A DNA stretch of 64,000 bases from Liopterus haemorrhoidalis (lineage: Eukaryota; Arthropoda; Insecta; Coleoptera; Dytiscidae), in assembly GCA_963971575.1 (NCBI GenBank), contig OZ020625.1, positions 20,208,158 to 20,272,157 of the forward strand, given 5' to 3'. The position numbers and the translations under genes were made by a program. This document shows, piece by piece, positions 28,371 through 43,700 of this stretch. The notes beneath the pieces are model-generated. The model searched no databases and had not been told where the DNA came from. It saw nothing but the letters and a program-made list of their open reading frames with translations. Each line of letters begins with the position of its first letter. The first letter of the stretch is position 1.

Positions 28371-31300
28371 ACCAAATTTTATAACACCCTTGTCCGATTT
28401 TATCGTAAAGGGTTGAAGATAGAAAAAATATTTAAGTAAACAAGTTGTAGCTAGTAAAAATCTCTACATTTTCTTTAGTTACGTCAACTCGCTAGGTATA
28501 ATAATTCGAGACTTATTCAAATAAAACCAAATTTTAAAACACCCTTGGCCGATTTTATCGTGAAGGGTTGAAGATAGAAAAAATACTTAAGTAGACAAGT
28601 TGTAGCTAGTAAAAATCTCTACATTTTTTTTATTTACGTCAACTCGCCAGGTATAATAACTCGAGACTTATTCAAATTAAACCAAATTTTAAAACACCCT
28701 TGTCCGATTTTATCGTGAAGGGTTGAAGATAGAAAAAATACTTAGGTAGACAAGTTGTAGCTAGTAAAAATCTCTACATTTTTTTTATTTACGTCAACTC
28801 GCCAGGTATAATAACTCGAGACTTATTTAAATAAAACCAAATTTTATAACACCCTTGTCCGATTTTATCGTGAAGGGTTGAAGATAGAAAAAATACTTAA
28901 GTAGACAAGTTGTAGCTAGTAAAAATCTTTACATTTTTTTTATTTACGTCAACTCGCCAGGTATAATAACTCGAGACTTATTTAAATAAAACCAAATTTT
29001 ATAACACCCTTGTCCGATTTTATCGTGAAGGGTTGAAGATAGAAAAAATACTTAAGAAGACAAGTTGTAGCTAGTAAAAATCTCTACATTTTTTTTATTT
29101 ACGTCAACTCGCCAGGTATAATAACTCGAGACTTATTTAAATAAAACCAAATTTTATAACACCCTTGTCCGATTTTATCGTGAAGGGTTGAAGATAGAAA
29201 AAATACTTAAGAAGACAAGTTGTAGCTAGTAAAAATCTCTACATTTTTTTTATTTACGTCAACTCGCCAGGTATAATAACTCGAGACTTATTTAAATAAA
29301 ACCAAATTTTATAACACCCTTGTCCGATTTTATCGTGAAGGGTTGAAGATAGAAAAAATACTTAAGTAGACAAGTTGTAGCTAGTAAAAATCTCTATATT
29401 TTTTTTATTTACGTCAACTCGCTAGGTATAATAACTCGAGACTTATTCAAATAAAACCAAATTTTAAAACACCCTTGTCCGATTTTATCGTGAAGGGTTG
29501 AAGATAGAAAAAATACTTAAGTAGACAAGTTGTAGCTAGTAAAAATCTCTACATTTTCTTTAGTTACGTCAACTCGCTAGGTATAATAACTCGAGACTTA
29601 TTCAAATAAAACCAAATTTTAAAACACCCTTGGCCGATTTTATCGTGAAGGGTTGAAGATAGAAAAAATACTTAAGTAGACAAGTTGTAGCTAGTAAAAA
29701 TCTCTATATTTTTTTTATTTACGTCAACTCGCCAGGTATAATAACTCGAGACTTATTTAAATAAAACCAAATTTTATAACACCCTTGTCCGATTTTATCG
29801 TGAAGGGTTGAAGATAGAAAAAATACTTAAGTAGACAAGTTGTAGCTAGTAAAAATCTCTACATTTTTTTTATTTACGTCAACTCGCCAGGTATAATAAC
29901 TCGAGACTTATTTAAATAAAACCAAATTTTATAACACCCTTGTCCGATTTTATCGTGAAGGGTTGAAGATAGAAAAAATACTTAAGTAGACAAGTTGTAG
30001 CTAGTAAAAATCTCTACATTTTTTTTTAATTACGTCAACTCGCCAGGTATAATAACTCGAGACTTATTCAAATTAAACCAAATTTTATAACACCCTTGTC
30101 CGATTTTATCGTGAAGGGTTGAAGATAGAAAAAATATTTAAGTAGACAAGTTGTAGCTAGTAAAAATCTCTACATTTTCTTTAGTTACGTCAACTCGCTA
30201 GGTATAATAACTCGAGACTTATTCAAATAAAACCAAATTTTAAAACACCCTTGTCCGATTTTATCGGGAAGGGTTGAAGATAGAAAAAATACTTAAGTAG
30301 ACAAGTTGTAGCTAGTAAAAATCTCTACATTTTTTTTATTTACGTCAACTCGCTAGGTATAATAACTCGAGACTTATTCAAATAAAACCAAATTTTAAAA
30401 CACCCTTGTCCGATTTTATCGTGAAGGGTTGAAGATAGAAAAAATATTTAAGAAGACAAGTTGTAGCTAGTAAAAATCTCTACATTTTTTTTATTTACGT
30501 CAACTCGCTAGGTATAATAACTCGAGACTTATTCAAATTAAACCAAATTTTATAACACCCTTGTCCGATTTTATCGTAAAGGGTTGAAGATAGAAAAAAT
30601 ATTTAAGTAAACAAGTTGTAGCTAGTAAAAATCTCTACATTTTCTTTAGTTACGTCAACTCGCTAGGTATAATAATTCGAGACTTATTCAAATAAAACCA
30701 AATTTTAAAACACCCTTGGCCGATTTTATCGTGAAGGGTTGAAGATAGAAAAAATACTTAAGTAGACAAGTTGTAGCTAGTAAAAATCTCTACATTTTTT
30801 TTATTTACGTCAACTCGCCAGGTATAATAACTCGAGACTTATTCAAATTAAACCAAATTTTAAAACACCCTTGGCCGATTTTATCGTGAAGGGTTGAAGA
30901 TAGAAAAAATACTTAGGTAGACAAGTTGTAGCTAGTAAAAATCTCTACATTCTTTTTATTTACGTCAACTCGCCAGGTATAATAACTCGAGACTTATTTA
31001 AATAAAACCAAATTTTATAACACCCTTGTCCGATTTTATCGTGAAGGGTTGAAGATAGAAAAAATACTTAAGTAGACAAGTTGTAGCTAGTAAAAATCTC
31101 TACATTTTTTTTTATTTACGTCAACTCGCCAGGTATAATAACTCGAGACTTATTCAAATTAAACCAAATTTTATAACACCCTTGTCCGATTTTATCGTGA
31201 AGGGTTGAAGATAGAAAAAATATTTAAGTAGACAAGTTGTAGCTAGTAAAAATCTCTACATTTTCTTTAGTTACGTCAACTCGCTAGGTATAATAACTCG

Positions 31301-32556
31301 AGACTTATTCAAATAAAACCAAATTTTAAAACACCCTTGGCCGATTTTATCGTGAAGGGTTGAAGATAGAAAAAATATTTAAGTAGACAAGTTGTAGCTA
31401 GTAAAAATCTCTACATTTTCTTTAGTTACGTCAACTCGCTAGGTATAATAACTCGAGAATAATTCAAATAAAACCAAATTTTAAAACACCCTTGTCCGAT
31501 TTTATCGTGAAGGGTTGAAGATAGAAAAAATACTTAAGTAGACAAGTTGTAGCTAGTAAAAATCTCTACATTTTTTTTATTTACGTCAACTCGCCAGGTA
31601 TAATAACTCGAGACTTATTTAAATAAAACCAAATTTTATAACACCCTTGTCCGATTTTATCGTGAAGGGTTGAAGATAGAAAAAATACTTAAGTAGACAA
31701 GTTGTAGCTAGTAAAAATCTTTACATTTTTTTTATTTACGTCAACTCGCCAGGTATAATAACTCGAGACTTATTTAAATAAAACCAAATTTTATAACACC
31801 CTTGTCCGATTTTATCGTGAAGGGTTGAAGATAGAAAAAATACTTAAGAAGACAAGTTGTAGCTAGTAAAAATCTCTACATTTTTTTTATTTACGTCAAC
31901 TCGCCAGGTATAATAACTCGAGACTTATTTAAATAAAACCAAATTTTATAACACCCTTGTCCGATTTTATCGTGAAGGGTTGAAGATAGAAAAAATACTT
32001 AAGTAGACAAGTTGTAGCTAGTAAAAATCTCTATATTTTTTTTATTTACGTCAACTCGCTAGGTATAATAACTCGAGACTTATTCAAATAAAACCAAATT
32101 TTAAAACACCCTTGTCCGATTTTATCGTGAAGGGTTGAAGATAGAAAAAATACTTAAGTAGACAAGTTGTAGCTAGTAAAAATCTCTACATTTTCTTTAG
32201 TTACGTCAACTCGCTAGGTATAATAACTCGAGACTTATTCAAATAAAACCAAATTTTAAAACACCCTTGTCCGATTTTATCGTGAAGGGTTGAAGATAAA
32301 AAAATACTTAAGTAGACAAGTTTTAGCTAGTAAAAATCTCTACATTTTTTTTATTTACGTCAACTCGCTAGGTATAATAACTCGAGACTTATTCAAATAA
32401 AACCAAATTTTAAAACACCCTTGTCCGATTTTATCGTGAAGGGTTGAAGATAGAAAAAATATTTAAGAAAACAAGTTGTAGCTAGTAAAAATCTCTACAT
32501 TTTTTTTATTTACGTCAACTCGCTAGGTATAATAACTCGGGACTTATTCAAATTAA

Positions 32557-35500
32557 ACCAAATTTTATAACACCCTTGTCCGATTTTATCGTAAAGGGTT
32601 GAAGATAGAAAAAATATTTAAGTAAACAAGTTGTAGCTAGTAAAAATCTCTACATTTTCTTTAGTTACGTCAACTCGCTAGGTATAATAATTCGAGACTT
32701 ATTCAAATAAAACCAAATTTTAAAACACCCTTGGCCGATTTTATCGTGAAGGGTTGAAGATAGAAAAAATATTTAATAAGACAAGTTGTAGCAAGTAAAA
32801 GTCTCTACATTTTTTTTAGTTACGTCAACTCGCTAGGTATAATAACTCGAGACTTATTCAAATAAAACCAAATTTTATAACACCCTTGTCCGATTTTATC
32901 GTGAAGGGTTGAAGATAGAAAAAATATTTAATAAGACAAGTTGTAGCAAGTAAAAGTCTCTACATTTTTTTTAGTTACGTCAACTCGCTAGGTATAATAA
33001 CTCGAGACTTATTCAAATAAAACCAAATTTTAAAACACCCTTGGCCGATTTTATCGTGAAGGGTTGAAGATAGAAAAAATATTTAAGTAGACAAGTTGTA
33101 GCTAGTAAAAATCTCTACATTTTCTTTAGTTACGTCAACTCGCTAGGTATAATAACTCGAGACTTATTCAAATAAAACCAAATTTTAAAACACCCTTGGC
33201 CGATTTTATCGTGAAGGGTTGAAGATAGAAAAAATATTTAAGTAGACAAGTTGTAGCTAGTAAAAATCTCTACATTTTCTTTAGTTACGTCAACTCGCTA
33301 GGTATAATAACTCGAGACTTATTCAAATAAAACCAAATTTTAAAACACCCTTGTCCGATTTTATCGTGAAGGGTTGAAGATAGAAAAAATACTTAAGTAG
33401 ACAAGTTGTAGCTAGTAAAAATCTCTACATTTTTTTTATTTACGTCAACTCGCCAGGTATAATAACTCGAGACTTATTTAATTAAAACCAAATTTTATAA
33501 CACCCTTGTCCGATTTTATCGTGAAGGGTTGAAGATAAAAAAAATATTTTATAAGACAAGTTGTAGCAAGTAAAAGTCTCTACATTTTTGTTAGTTACGT
33601 CAACTCGCTAGGTATAATAACTCGAGACTTATTCAAATTAAACCAAATTTTATAACACCCTTGTCCGATTTTATCGTGAAGGGTTGAAGATAGAAAAAAT
33701 ATTTAAAAAGACAAATTGTAGCTAGTAAAAATCTCTACATTTTTTTTATTTACGTCAACTCGCTAGGTATAATAACTCGAGACTTATTCAAATAAAACCA
33801 AATTTTATAACACCCTTGTCCGATTTTATCGTGAAGGGTTGAAGATAGAAAAAATACTTAAGTAGACAAGTTGTAGCTAGTAAAAATCTCTACATTTTTT
33901 TTATTTACGTCAACTCGCCAGGTATAATAACTCGAGACTTATTTAAATAAAACCAAATTTTATAACACCCTTGTCCGATTTTATCGTGAAGGGTTGAAGA
34001 TAGAAAAAATACTTAAGTAGACAAGTTGTAGCTAGTAAAAATCTCTACATTTTTTTTTATTTACGTCAACTCGCCAGGTATAATAACTCGAGACTTATTC
34101 AAATTAAACCAAATTTTATAACACCCTTGTCCGATTTTATCGTGAAGGGTTGAAGATAGAAAAAATATTTAAGTAGACAAGTTGTAGCTAGTAAAAATCT
34201 CTACATTTTCTTTAGTTACGTCAACTCGCTAGGTATAATAACTCGAGACTTATTCAAATAAAACCAAATTTTAAAACACCCTTGGCCGATTTTATCGTGA
34301 AGGGTTGAAGATAGAAAAAATATTTAAGTAGACAAGTTGTAGCTAGTAAAAATCTCTACATTTTCTTTAGTTACGTCAACTCGCTAGGTATAATAACTCG
34401 AGAATAATTCAAATAAAACCAAATTTTAAAACACCCTTGTCCGATTTTATCGTGAAGGGTTGAAGATAGAAAAAATACTTAAGTAGACAAGTTGTAGCTA
34501 GTAAAAATCTCTACATTTTTTTTATTTACGTCAACTCGCCAGGTATAATAACTCGAGACTTATTTAAATAAAACCAAATTTTATAACACCCTTGTCCGAT
34601 TTTATCGTGAAGGGTTGAAGATAGAAAAAATACTTAAGTAGACAAGTTGTAGCTAGTAAAAATCTTTACATTTTTTTTATTTACGTCAACTCGCCAGGTA
34701 TAATAACTCGAGACTTATTTAAATAAAACCAAATTTTATAACACCCTTGTCCGATTTTATCGTGAAGGGTTGAAGATAGAAAAAATACTTAAGAAGACAA
34801 GTTGTAGCTAGTAAAAATCTCTACATTTTTTTTATTTACGTCAACTCGCCAGGTATAATAACTCGAGACTTATTTAAATAAAACCAAATTTTATAACACC
34901 CTTGTCCGATTTTATCGTGAAGGGTTGAAGATAGAAAAAATACTTAAGTAGACAAGTTGTAGCTAGTAAAAATCTCTATATTTTTTTTATTTACGTCAAC
35001 TCGCTAGGTATAATAACTCGAGACTTATTCAAATAAAACCAAATTTTAAAACACCCTTGTCCGATTTTATCGTGAAGGGTTGAAGATAGAAAAAATACTT
35101 AAGTAGACAAGTTGTAGCTAGTAAAAATCTCTACATTTTTTTTATTTACGTCAACTCGCCAGGTATAATAACTCGAGACTTATTTAAATAAAACCAAATT
35201 TTATAACACCCTTGTCCGATTTTATCGTGAAGGGTTGAAGATAGAAAAAATATTTAAGAAAACAAGTTGTAGCTAGTAAAAATCTCTACATTTTTTTTAT
35301 TTACGTCAACTCGCCAGGTATAATAACTCGAGACTTATTTAAATAAAACCAAATTTTATAATACCCTTGTCCGATTTTATCGTGAAGGGTTGAAGATAGA
35401 AAAAATACTTAAGTAGACAAGTTGTAGCTAGTAAAAATCTCTACATTTTCTTTAGTTACGTCAACTCGCTAGGTATAATAACTCGAGACTTATTCAAATA

Positions 35501-36433
35501 AAACCAAATTTTAAAACACCCTTGGCCGATTTTATCGTGAAGGGTTGAAGATAGAAAAAATACTTAAGTAGACAAGTTGTAGCTAGTAAAAATCTCTATA
35601 TTTTTTTTATTTACGTCAACTCGCCAGGTATAATAACTCGAGACTTATTTAAATAAAACCAAATTTTATAACACCCTTGTCCGATTTTATCGTGAAGGGT
35701 TGAAGATAGAAAAAATACTTAAGTAGACAAGTTGTAGCTAGTAAAAATCTCTACATTTTTTTTATTTACGTCAACTCGCCAGGTATAATAACTCGAGACT
35801 TATTTAAATAAAACCAAATTTTATAACACCCTTGTCCGATTTTATCGTGAAGGGTTGAAGATAGAAAAAATACTTAAGTAGACAAGTTGTAGCTAGTAAA
35901 AATCTCTACATTTTTTTTTAATTACGTCAACTCGCCAGGTATAATAACTCGAGACTTATTCAAATTAAACCAAATTTTATAACACCCTTGTCCGATTTTA
36001 TCGTGAAGGGTTGAAGATAGAAAAAATATTTAAGTAGACAAGTTGTAGCTAGTAAAAATCTCTACATTTTCTTTAGTTACGTCAACTCGCTAGGTATAAT
36101 AACTCGAGACTTATTCAAATAAAACCAAATTTTAAAACACCCTTGTCCGATTTTATCGGGAAGGGTTGAAGATAGAAAAAATACTTAAGTAGACAAGTTG
36201 TAGCTAGTAAAAATCTCTACATTTTTTTTATTTACGTCAACTCGCTAGGTATAATAACTCGAGACTTATTCAAATAAAACCAAATTTTAAAACACCCTTG
36301 TCCGATTTTATCGTGAAGGGTTGAAGATAGAAAAAATATTTAAGAAGACAAGTTGTAGCTAGTAAAAATCTCTACATTTTTTTTATTTACGTCAACTCGC
36401 TAGGTATAATAACTCGAGACTTATTCAAATTAA
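32557..36433 (+). repeat. Satellite 1 higher-order block, 25-mer, copy 4
   Basis: The distance between GTAAAGGG monomers is 3,877 bp (32591 to 36468), with the same internal markers as copies 2 and 3: TTTAATTAAAACC near 33480, CTCGAGAATAATTC near 34387 and TATAATACCC near 35355. Its right-hand seven monomers (from about 35390) already match the end of the 14-mer unit that is amplified immediately downstream, so this block looks like the source or a sister of that amplification. Confidence 0.83.
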
Positions 36434-39400
36434 ACCAAATTTTATAACACCCTTGTCCGATTTTATCGTAAAGGGTTGAAGATAGAAAAAATATTTAAGT
36501 AAACAAGTTGTAGCTAGTAAAAATCTCTACATTTTCTTTAGTTACGTCAACTCGCTAGGTATAATAATTCGAGACTTATTCAAATAAAACCAAATTTTAA
36601 AACACCCTTGGCCGATTTTATCGTGAAGGGTTGAAGATAGAAAAAATACTTAAGTAGACAAGTTGTAGCTAGTAAAAATCTCTACATTTTTTTTATTTAC
36701 GTCAACTCGCCAGGTATAATAACTCGAGACTTATTCAAATTAAACCAAATTTTAAAACACCCTTGTCCGATTTTATCGTGAAGGGTTGAAGATAGAAAAA
36801 ATACTTAAGTAGACAAGTTGTAGCTAGTAAAAATCTCTACATTTTTTTTATTTACGTCAACTCGCCAGGTATAATAACTCGAGACTTATTTAAATAAAAC
36901 CAAATTTTATAACACCCTTGTCCGATTTTATCGTGAAGGGTTGAAGATAGAAAAAATACTTAAGTAGACAAGTTGTAGCTAGTAAAAATCTTTACATTTT
37001 TTTTATTTACGTCAACTCGCCAGGTATAATAACTCGAGACTTATTTAAATAAAACCAAATTTTATAACACCCTTGTCCGATTTTATCGTGAAGGGTTGAA
37101 GATAGAAAAAATACTTAAGAAGACAAGTTGTAGCTAGTAAAAATCTCTACATTTTTTTTATTTACGTCAACTCGCCAGGTATAATAACTCGAGACTTATT
37201 TAAATAAAACCAAATTTTATAACACCCTTGTCCGATTTTATCGTGAAGGGTTGAAGATAGAAAAAATACTTAAGAAGACAAGTTGTAGCTAGTAAAAATC
37301 TCTACATTTTTTTTATTTACGTCAACTCGCCAGGTATAATAACTCGAGACTTATTTAAATAAAACCAAATTTTATAACACCCTTGTCCGATTTTATCGTG
37401 AAGGGTTGAAGATAGAAAAAATACTTAAGTAGACAAGTTGTAGCTAGTAAAAATCTCTATATTTTTTTTATTTACGTCAACTCGCTAGGTATAATAACTC
37501 GAGACTTATTCAAATAAAACCAAATTTTAAAACACCCTTGTCCGATTTTATCGTGAAGGGTTGAAGATAGAAAAAATACTTAAGTAGACAAGTTGTAGCT
37601 AGTAAAAATCTCTACATTTTCTTTAGTTACGTCAACTCGCTAGGTATAATAACTCGAGACTTATTCAAATAAAACCAAATTTTAAAACACCCTTGGCCGA
37701 TTTTATCGTGAAGGGTTGAAGATAGAAAAAATACTTAAGTAGACAAGTTGTAGCTAGTAAAAATCTCTATATTTTTTTTATTTACGTCAACTCGCCAGGT
37801 ATAATAACTCGAGACTTATTTAAATAAAACCAAATTTTATAACACCCTTGTCCGATTTTATCGTGAAGGGTTGAAGATAGAAAAAATACTTAAGTAGACA
37901 AGTTGTAGCTAGTAAAAATCTCTACATTTTTTTTATTTACGTCAACTCGCCAGGTATAATAACTCGAGACTTATTTAAATAAAACCAAATTTTATAACAC
38001 CCTTGTCCGATTTTATCGTGAAGGGTTGAAGATAGAAAAAATACTTAAGTAGACAAGTTGTAGCTAGTAAAAATCTCTACATTTTTTTTTAATTACGTCA
38101 ACTCGCCAGGTATAATAACTCGAGACTTATTCAAATTAAACCAAATTTTATAACACCCTTGTCCGATTTTATCGTGAAGGGTTGAAGATAGAAAAAATAT
38201 TTAAGTAGACAAGTTGTAGCTAGTAAAAATCTCTACATTTTCTTTAGTTACGTCAACTCGCTAGGTATAATAACTCGAGACTTATTCAAATAAAACCAAA
38301 TTTTAAAACACCCTTGTCCGATTTTATCGGGAAGGGTTGAAGATAGAAAAAATACTTAAGTAGACAAGTTGTAGCTAGTAAAAATCTCTACATTTTTTTT
38401 ATTTACGTCAACTCGCTAGGTATAATAACTCGAGACTTATTCAAATAAAACCAAATTTTAAAACACCCTTGTCCGATTTTATCGTGAAGGGTTGAAGATA
38501 GAAAAAATATTTAAGAAGACAAGTTGTAGCTAGTAAAAATCTCTACATTTTTTTTATTTACGTCAACTCGCTAGGTATAATAACTCGAGACTTATTCAAA
38601 TTAAACCAAATTTTATAACACCCTTGTCCGATTTTATCGTAAAGGGTTGAAGATAGAAAAAATATTTAAGTAAACAAGTTGTAGCTAGTAAAAATCTCTA
38701 CATTTTCTTTAGTTACGTCAACTCGCTAGGTATAATAATTCGAGACTTATTCAAATAAAACCAAATTTTAAAACACCCTTGGCCGATTTTATCGTGAAGG
38801 GTTGAAGATAGAAAAAATACTTAAGTAGACAAGTTGTAGCTAGTAAAAATCTCTACATTTTTTTTATTTACGTCAACTCGCCAGGTATAATAACTCGAGA
38901 CTTATTCAAATTAAACCAAATTTTAAAACACCCTTGGCCGATTTTATCGTGAAGGGTTGAAGATAGAAAAAATACTTAGGTAGACAAGTTGTAGCTAGTA
39001 AAAATCTCTACATTCTTTTTATTTACGTCAACTCGCCAGGTATAATAACTCGAGACTTATTTAAATAAAACCAAATTTTATAACACCCTTGTCCGATTTT
39101 ATCGTGAAGGGTTGAAGATAGAAAAAATATTTAAGTAAACAAGTTGTAGCTAGTAAAAATCTCTACATTTTCTTTAGTTACGTCAACTCGCTAGGTATAA
39201 TAACTCGAGACTTATTCAAATAAAACCAAATTTTAAAACACCCTTGGCCGATTTTATCGTGAAGGGTTGAAGATAGAAAAAATATTTACGTAGACAAGTT
39301 GTAGCTAGTAAAAATCTCTACATTTTCTTTAGTTACGTCAACTCGCTAGGTATAATAACTCGAGACTTATTCAAATAAAACCAAATTTTAAAACACCCTT

Positions 39401-40775
39401 GTCCGATTTTATCGTGAAGGGTTGAAGATAGAAAAAATACTTAAGTAGACAAGTTGTAGCTAGTAAAAATCTCTACATTTTTTTTATTTACGTCAACTCG
39501 CCAGGTATAATAACTCGAGACTTATTTAAATAAAACCAAATTTTATAACACCCTTGTCCGATTTTATCGTGAAGGGTTGAAGATAGAAAAAATACTTAAG
39601 TAGACAAGTTGTAGCTAGTAAAAATCTTTACATTTTTTTTATTTACGTCAACTCGCCAGGTATAATAACTCGAGACTTATTTAAATAAAACCAAATTTTA
39701 TAACACCCTTGTCCGATTTTATCGTGAAGGGTTGAAGATAGAAAAAATACTTAAGAAGACAAGTTGTAGCTAGTAAAAATCTCTACATTTTTTTTATTTA
39801 CGTCAACTCGCCAGGTATAATAACTCGAGACTTATTTAAATAAAACCAAATTTTATAACACCCTTGTCCGATTTTATCGTGAAGGGTTGAAGATAAAAAA
39901 AATATTTTATAAGACAAGTTGTAGCAAGTAAAAGTCTCTACATTTTTGTTAGTTACGTCAACTCGCTAGGTATAATAACTCGAGACTTATTCAAATTAAA
40001 CCAAATTTTATAACACCCTTGTCCGATTTTATCGTGAAGGGTTGAAGATAGAAAAAATATTTAAGTAGACAAGTTGTAGCTAGTAAAAATCTCTACATTT
40101 TCTTTAGTTACGTCAACTCGCTAGGTATAATAACTCGAGACTTATTCAAATAAAACCAAATTTTAAAACACCCTTGTCCGATTTTATCGGGAAGGGTTGA
40201 AGATAGAAAAAATATTTAAGTAGACAAGTTGTAGCTAGTAAAAATCTCTACATTTTTTTTTAATTACGTCAACTCGCCAGGTATAATAACTCGAGACTTA
40301 TTCAAATTAAACCAAATTTTATAACACCCTTGTCCGATTTTATCGTGAAGGGTTGAAGATAGAAAAAATATTTAAGTAGACAAGTTGTAGCTAGTAAAAA
40401 TCTCTACATTTTCTTTAGTTACGTCAACTCGCTAGGTATAATAACTCGAGACTTATTCAAATAAAACCAAATTTTAAAACACCCTTGTCCGATTTTATCG
40501 GGAAGGGTTGAAGATAGAAAAAATACTTAAGTAGACAAGTTGTAGCTAGTAAAAATCTCTACATTTTTTTTATTTACGTCAACTCGCTAGGTATAATAAC
40601 TCGAGACTTATTCAAATAAAACCAAATTTTAAAACACCCTTGTCCGATTTTATCGTGAAGGGTTGAAGATAGAAAAAATATTTAAGAAGACAAGTTGTAG
40701 CTAGTAAAAATCTCTACATTTTTTTTATTTACGTCAACTCGCTAGGTATAATAACTCGAGACTTATTCAAATTAA
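36434..40775 (+). repeat. Satellite 1 28-monomer higher-order unit, copy 1 (4,342 bp)
   Basis: GTAAAGGG monomers fall at 36468, 38639 and 40810, each 2,171 bp apart (14 monomers plus 1 bp). The two 14-mers are not the same. The first carries TGTCC and ACTTAAGTAG in its third monomer and two consecutive ACTTAAGAAG monomers. The second carries TTGGCC, ACTTAGGTAG, a TACATTCTTTTT monomer, an ATATTTACGTAG monomer and an AAAAAAATATTTTATAAG monomer. The true repeat is therefore the pair of 14-mers, 4,342 bp. Confidence 0.88.
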
Positions 40776-43700
40776 ACCAAATTTTATAACACCCTTGTCC
40801 GATTTTATCGTAAAGGGTTGAAGATAGAAAAAATATTTAAGTAAACAAGTTGTAGCTAGTAAAAATCTCTACATTTTCTTTAGTTACGTCAACTCGCTAG
40901 GTATAATAATTCGAGACTTATTCAAATAAAACCAAATTTTAAAACACCCTTGGCCGATTTTATCGTGAAGGGTTGAAGATAGAAAAAATACTTAAGTAGA
41001 CAAGTTGTAGCTAGTAAAAATCTCTACATTTTTTTTATTTACGTCAACTCGCCAGGTATAATAACTCGAGACTTATTCAAATTAAACCAAATTTTAAAAC
41101 ACCCTTGTCCGATTTTATCGTGAAGGGTTGAAGATAGAAAAAATACTTAAGTAGACAAGTTGTAGCTAGTAAAAATCTCTACATTTTTTTTATTTACGTC
41201 AACTCGCCAGGTATAATAACTCGAGACTTATTTAAATAAAACCAAATTTTATAACACCCTTGTCCGATTTTATCGTGAAGGGTTGAAGATAGAAAAAATA
41301 CTTAAGTAGACAAGTTGTAGCTAGTAAAAATCTTTACATTTTTTTTATTTACGTCAACTCGCCAGGTATAATAACTCGAGACTTATTTAAATAAAACCAA
41401 ATTTTATAACACCCTTGTCCGATTTTATCGTGAAGGGTTGAAGATAGAAAAAATACTTAAGAAGACAAGTTGTAGCTAGTAAAAATCTCTACATTTTTTT
41501 TATTTACGTCAACTCGCCAGGTATAATAACTCGAGACTTATTTAAATAAAACCAAATTTTATAACACCCTTGTCCGATTTTATCGTGAAGGGTTGAAGAT
41601 AGAAAAAATACTTAAGAAGACAAGTTGTAGCTAGTAAAAATCTCTACATTTTTTTTATTTACGTCAACTCGCCAGGTATAATAACTCGAGACTTATTTAA
41701 ATAAAACCAAATTTTATAACACCCTTGTCCGATTTTATCGTGAAGGGTTGAAGATAGAAAAAATACTTAAGTAGACAAGTTGTAGCTAGTAAAAATCTCT
41801 ATATTTTTTTTATTTACGTCAACTCGCTAGGTATAATAACTCGAGACTTATTCAAATAAAACCAAATTTTAAAACACCCTTGTCCGATTTTATCGTGAAG
41901 GGTTGAAGATAGAAAAAATACTTAAGTAGACAAGTTGTAGCTAGTAAAAATCTCTACATTTTCTTTAGTTACGTCAACTCGCTAGGTATAATAACTCGAG
42001 ACTTATTCAAATAAAACCAAATTTTAAAACACCCTTGGCCGATTTTATCGTGAAGGGTTGAAGATAGAAAAAATACTTAAGTAGACAAGTTGTAGCTAGT
42101 AAAAATCTCTATATTTTTTTTATTTACGTCAACTCGCCAGGTATAATAACTCGAGACTTATTTAAATAAAACCAAATTTTATAACACCCTTGTCCGATTT
42201 TATCGTGAAGGGTTGAAGATAGAAAAAATACTTAAGTAGACAAGTTGTAGCTAGTAAAAATCTCTACATTTTTTTTATTTACGTCAACTCGCCAGGTATA
42301 ATAACTCGAGACTTATTTAAATAAAACCAAATTTTATAACACCCTTGTCCGATTTTATCGTGAAGGGTTGAAGATAGAAAAAATACTTAAGTAGACAAGT
42401 TGTAGCTAGTAAAAATCTCTACATTTTTTTTTAATTACGTCAACTCGCCAGGTATAATAACTCGAGACTTATTCAAATTAAACCAAATTTTATAACACCC
42501 TTGTCCGATTTTATCGTGAAGGGTTGAAGATAGAAAAAATATTTAAGTAGACAAGTTGTAGCTAGTAAAAATCTCTACATTTTCTTTAGTTACGTCAACT
42601 CGCTAGGTATAATAACTCGAGACTTATTCAAATAAAACCAAATTTTAAAACACCCTTGTCCGATTTTATCGGGAAGGGTTGAAGATAGAAAAAATACTTA
42701 AGTAGACAAGTTGTAGCTAGTAAAAATCTCTACATTTTTTTTATTTACGTCAACTCGCTAGGTATAATAACTCGAGACTTATTCAAATAAAACCAAATTT
42801 TAAAACACCCTTGTCCGATTTTATCGTGAAGGGTTGAAGATAGAAAAAATATTTAAGAAGACAAGTTGTAGCTAGTAAAAATCTCTACATTTTTTTTATT
42901 TACGTCAACTCGCTAGGTATAATAACTCGAGACTTATTCAAATTAAACCAAATTTTATAACACCCTTGTCCGATTTTATCGTAAAGGGTTGAAGATAGAA
43001 AAAATATTTAAGTAAACAAGTTGTAGCTAGTAAAAATCTCTACATTTTCTTTAGTTACGTCAACTCGCTAGGTATAATAATTCGAGACTTATTCAAATAA
43101 AACCAAATTTTAAAACACCCTTGGCCGATTTTATCGTGAAGGGTTGAAGATAGAAAAAATACTTAAGTAGACAAGTTGTAGCTAGTAAAAATCTCTACAT
43201 TTTTTTTATTTACGTCAACTCGCCAGGTATAATAACTCGAGACTTATTCAAATTAAACCAAATTTTAAAACACCCTTGGCCGATTTTATCGTGAAGGGTT
43301 GAAGATAGAAAAAATACTTAGGTAGACAAGTTGTAGCTAGTAAAAATCTCTACATTCTTTTTATTTACGTCAACTCGCCAGGTATAATAACTCGAGACTT
43401 ATTTAAATAAAACCAAATTTTATAACACCCTTGTCCGATTTTATCGTGAAGGGTTGAAGATAGAAAAAATATTTAAGTAAACAAGTTGTAGCTAGTAAAA
43501 ATCTCTACATTTTCTTTAGTTACGTCAACTCGCTAGGTATAATAACTCGAGACTTATTCAAATAAAACCAAATTTTAAAACACCCTTGGCCGATTTTATC
43601 GTGAAGGGTTGAAGATAGAAAAAATATTTACGTAGACAAGTTGTAGCTAGTAAAAATCTCTACATTTTCTTTAGTTACGTCAACTCGCTAGGTATAATAA

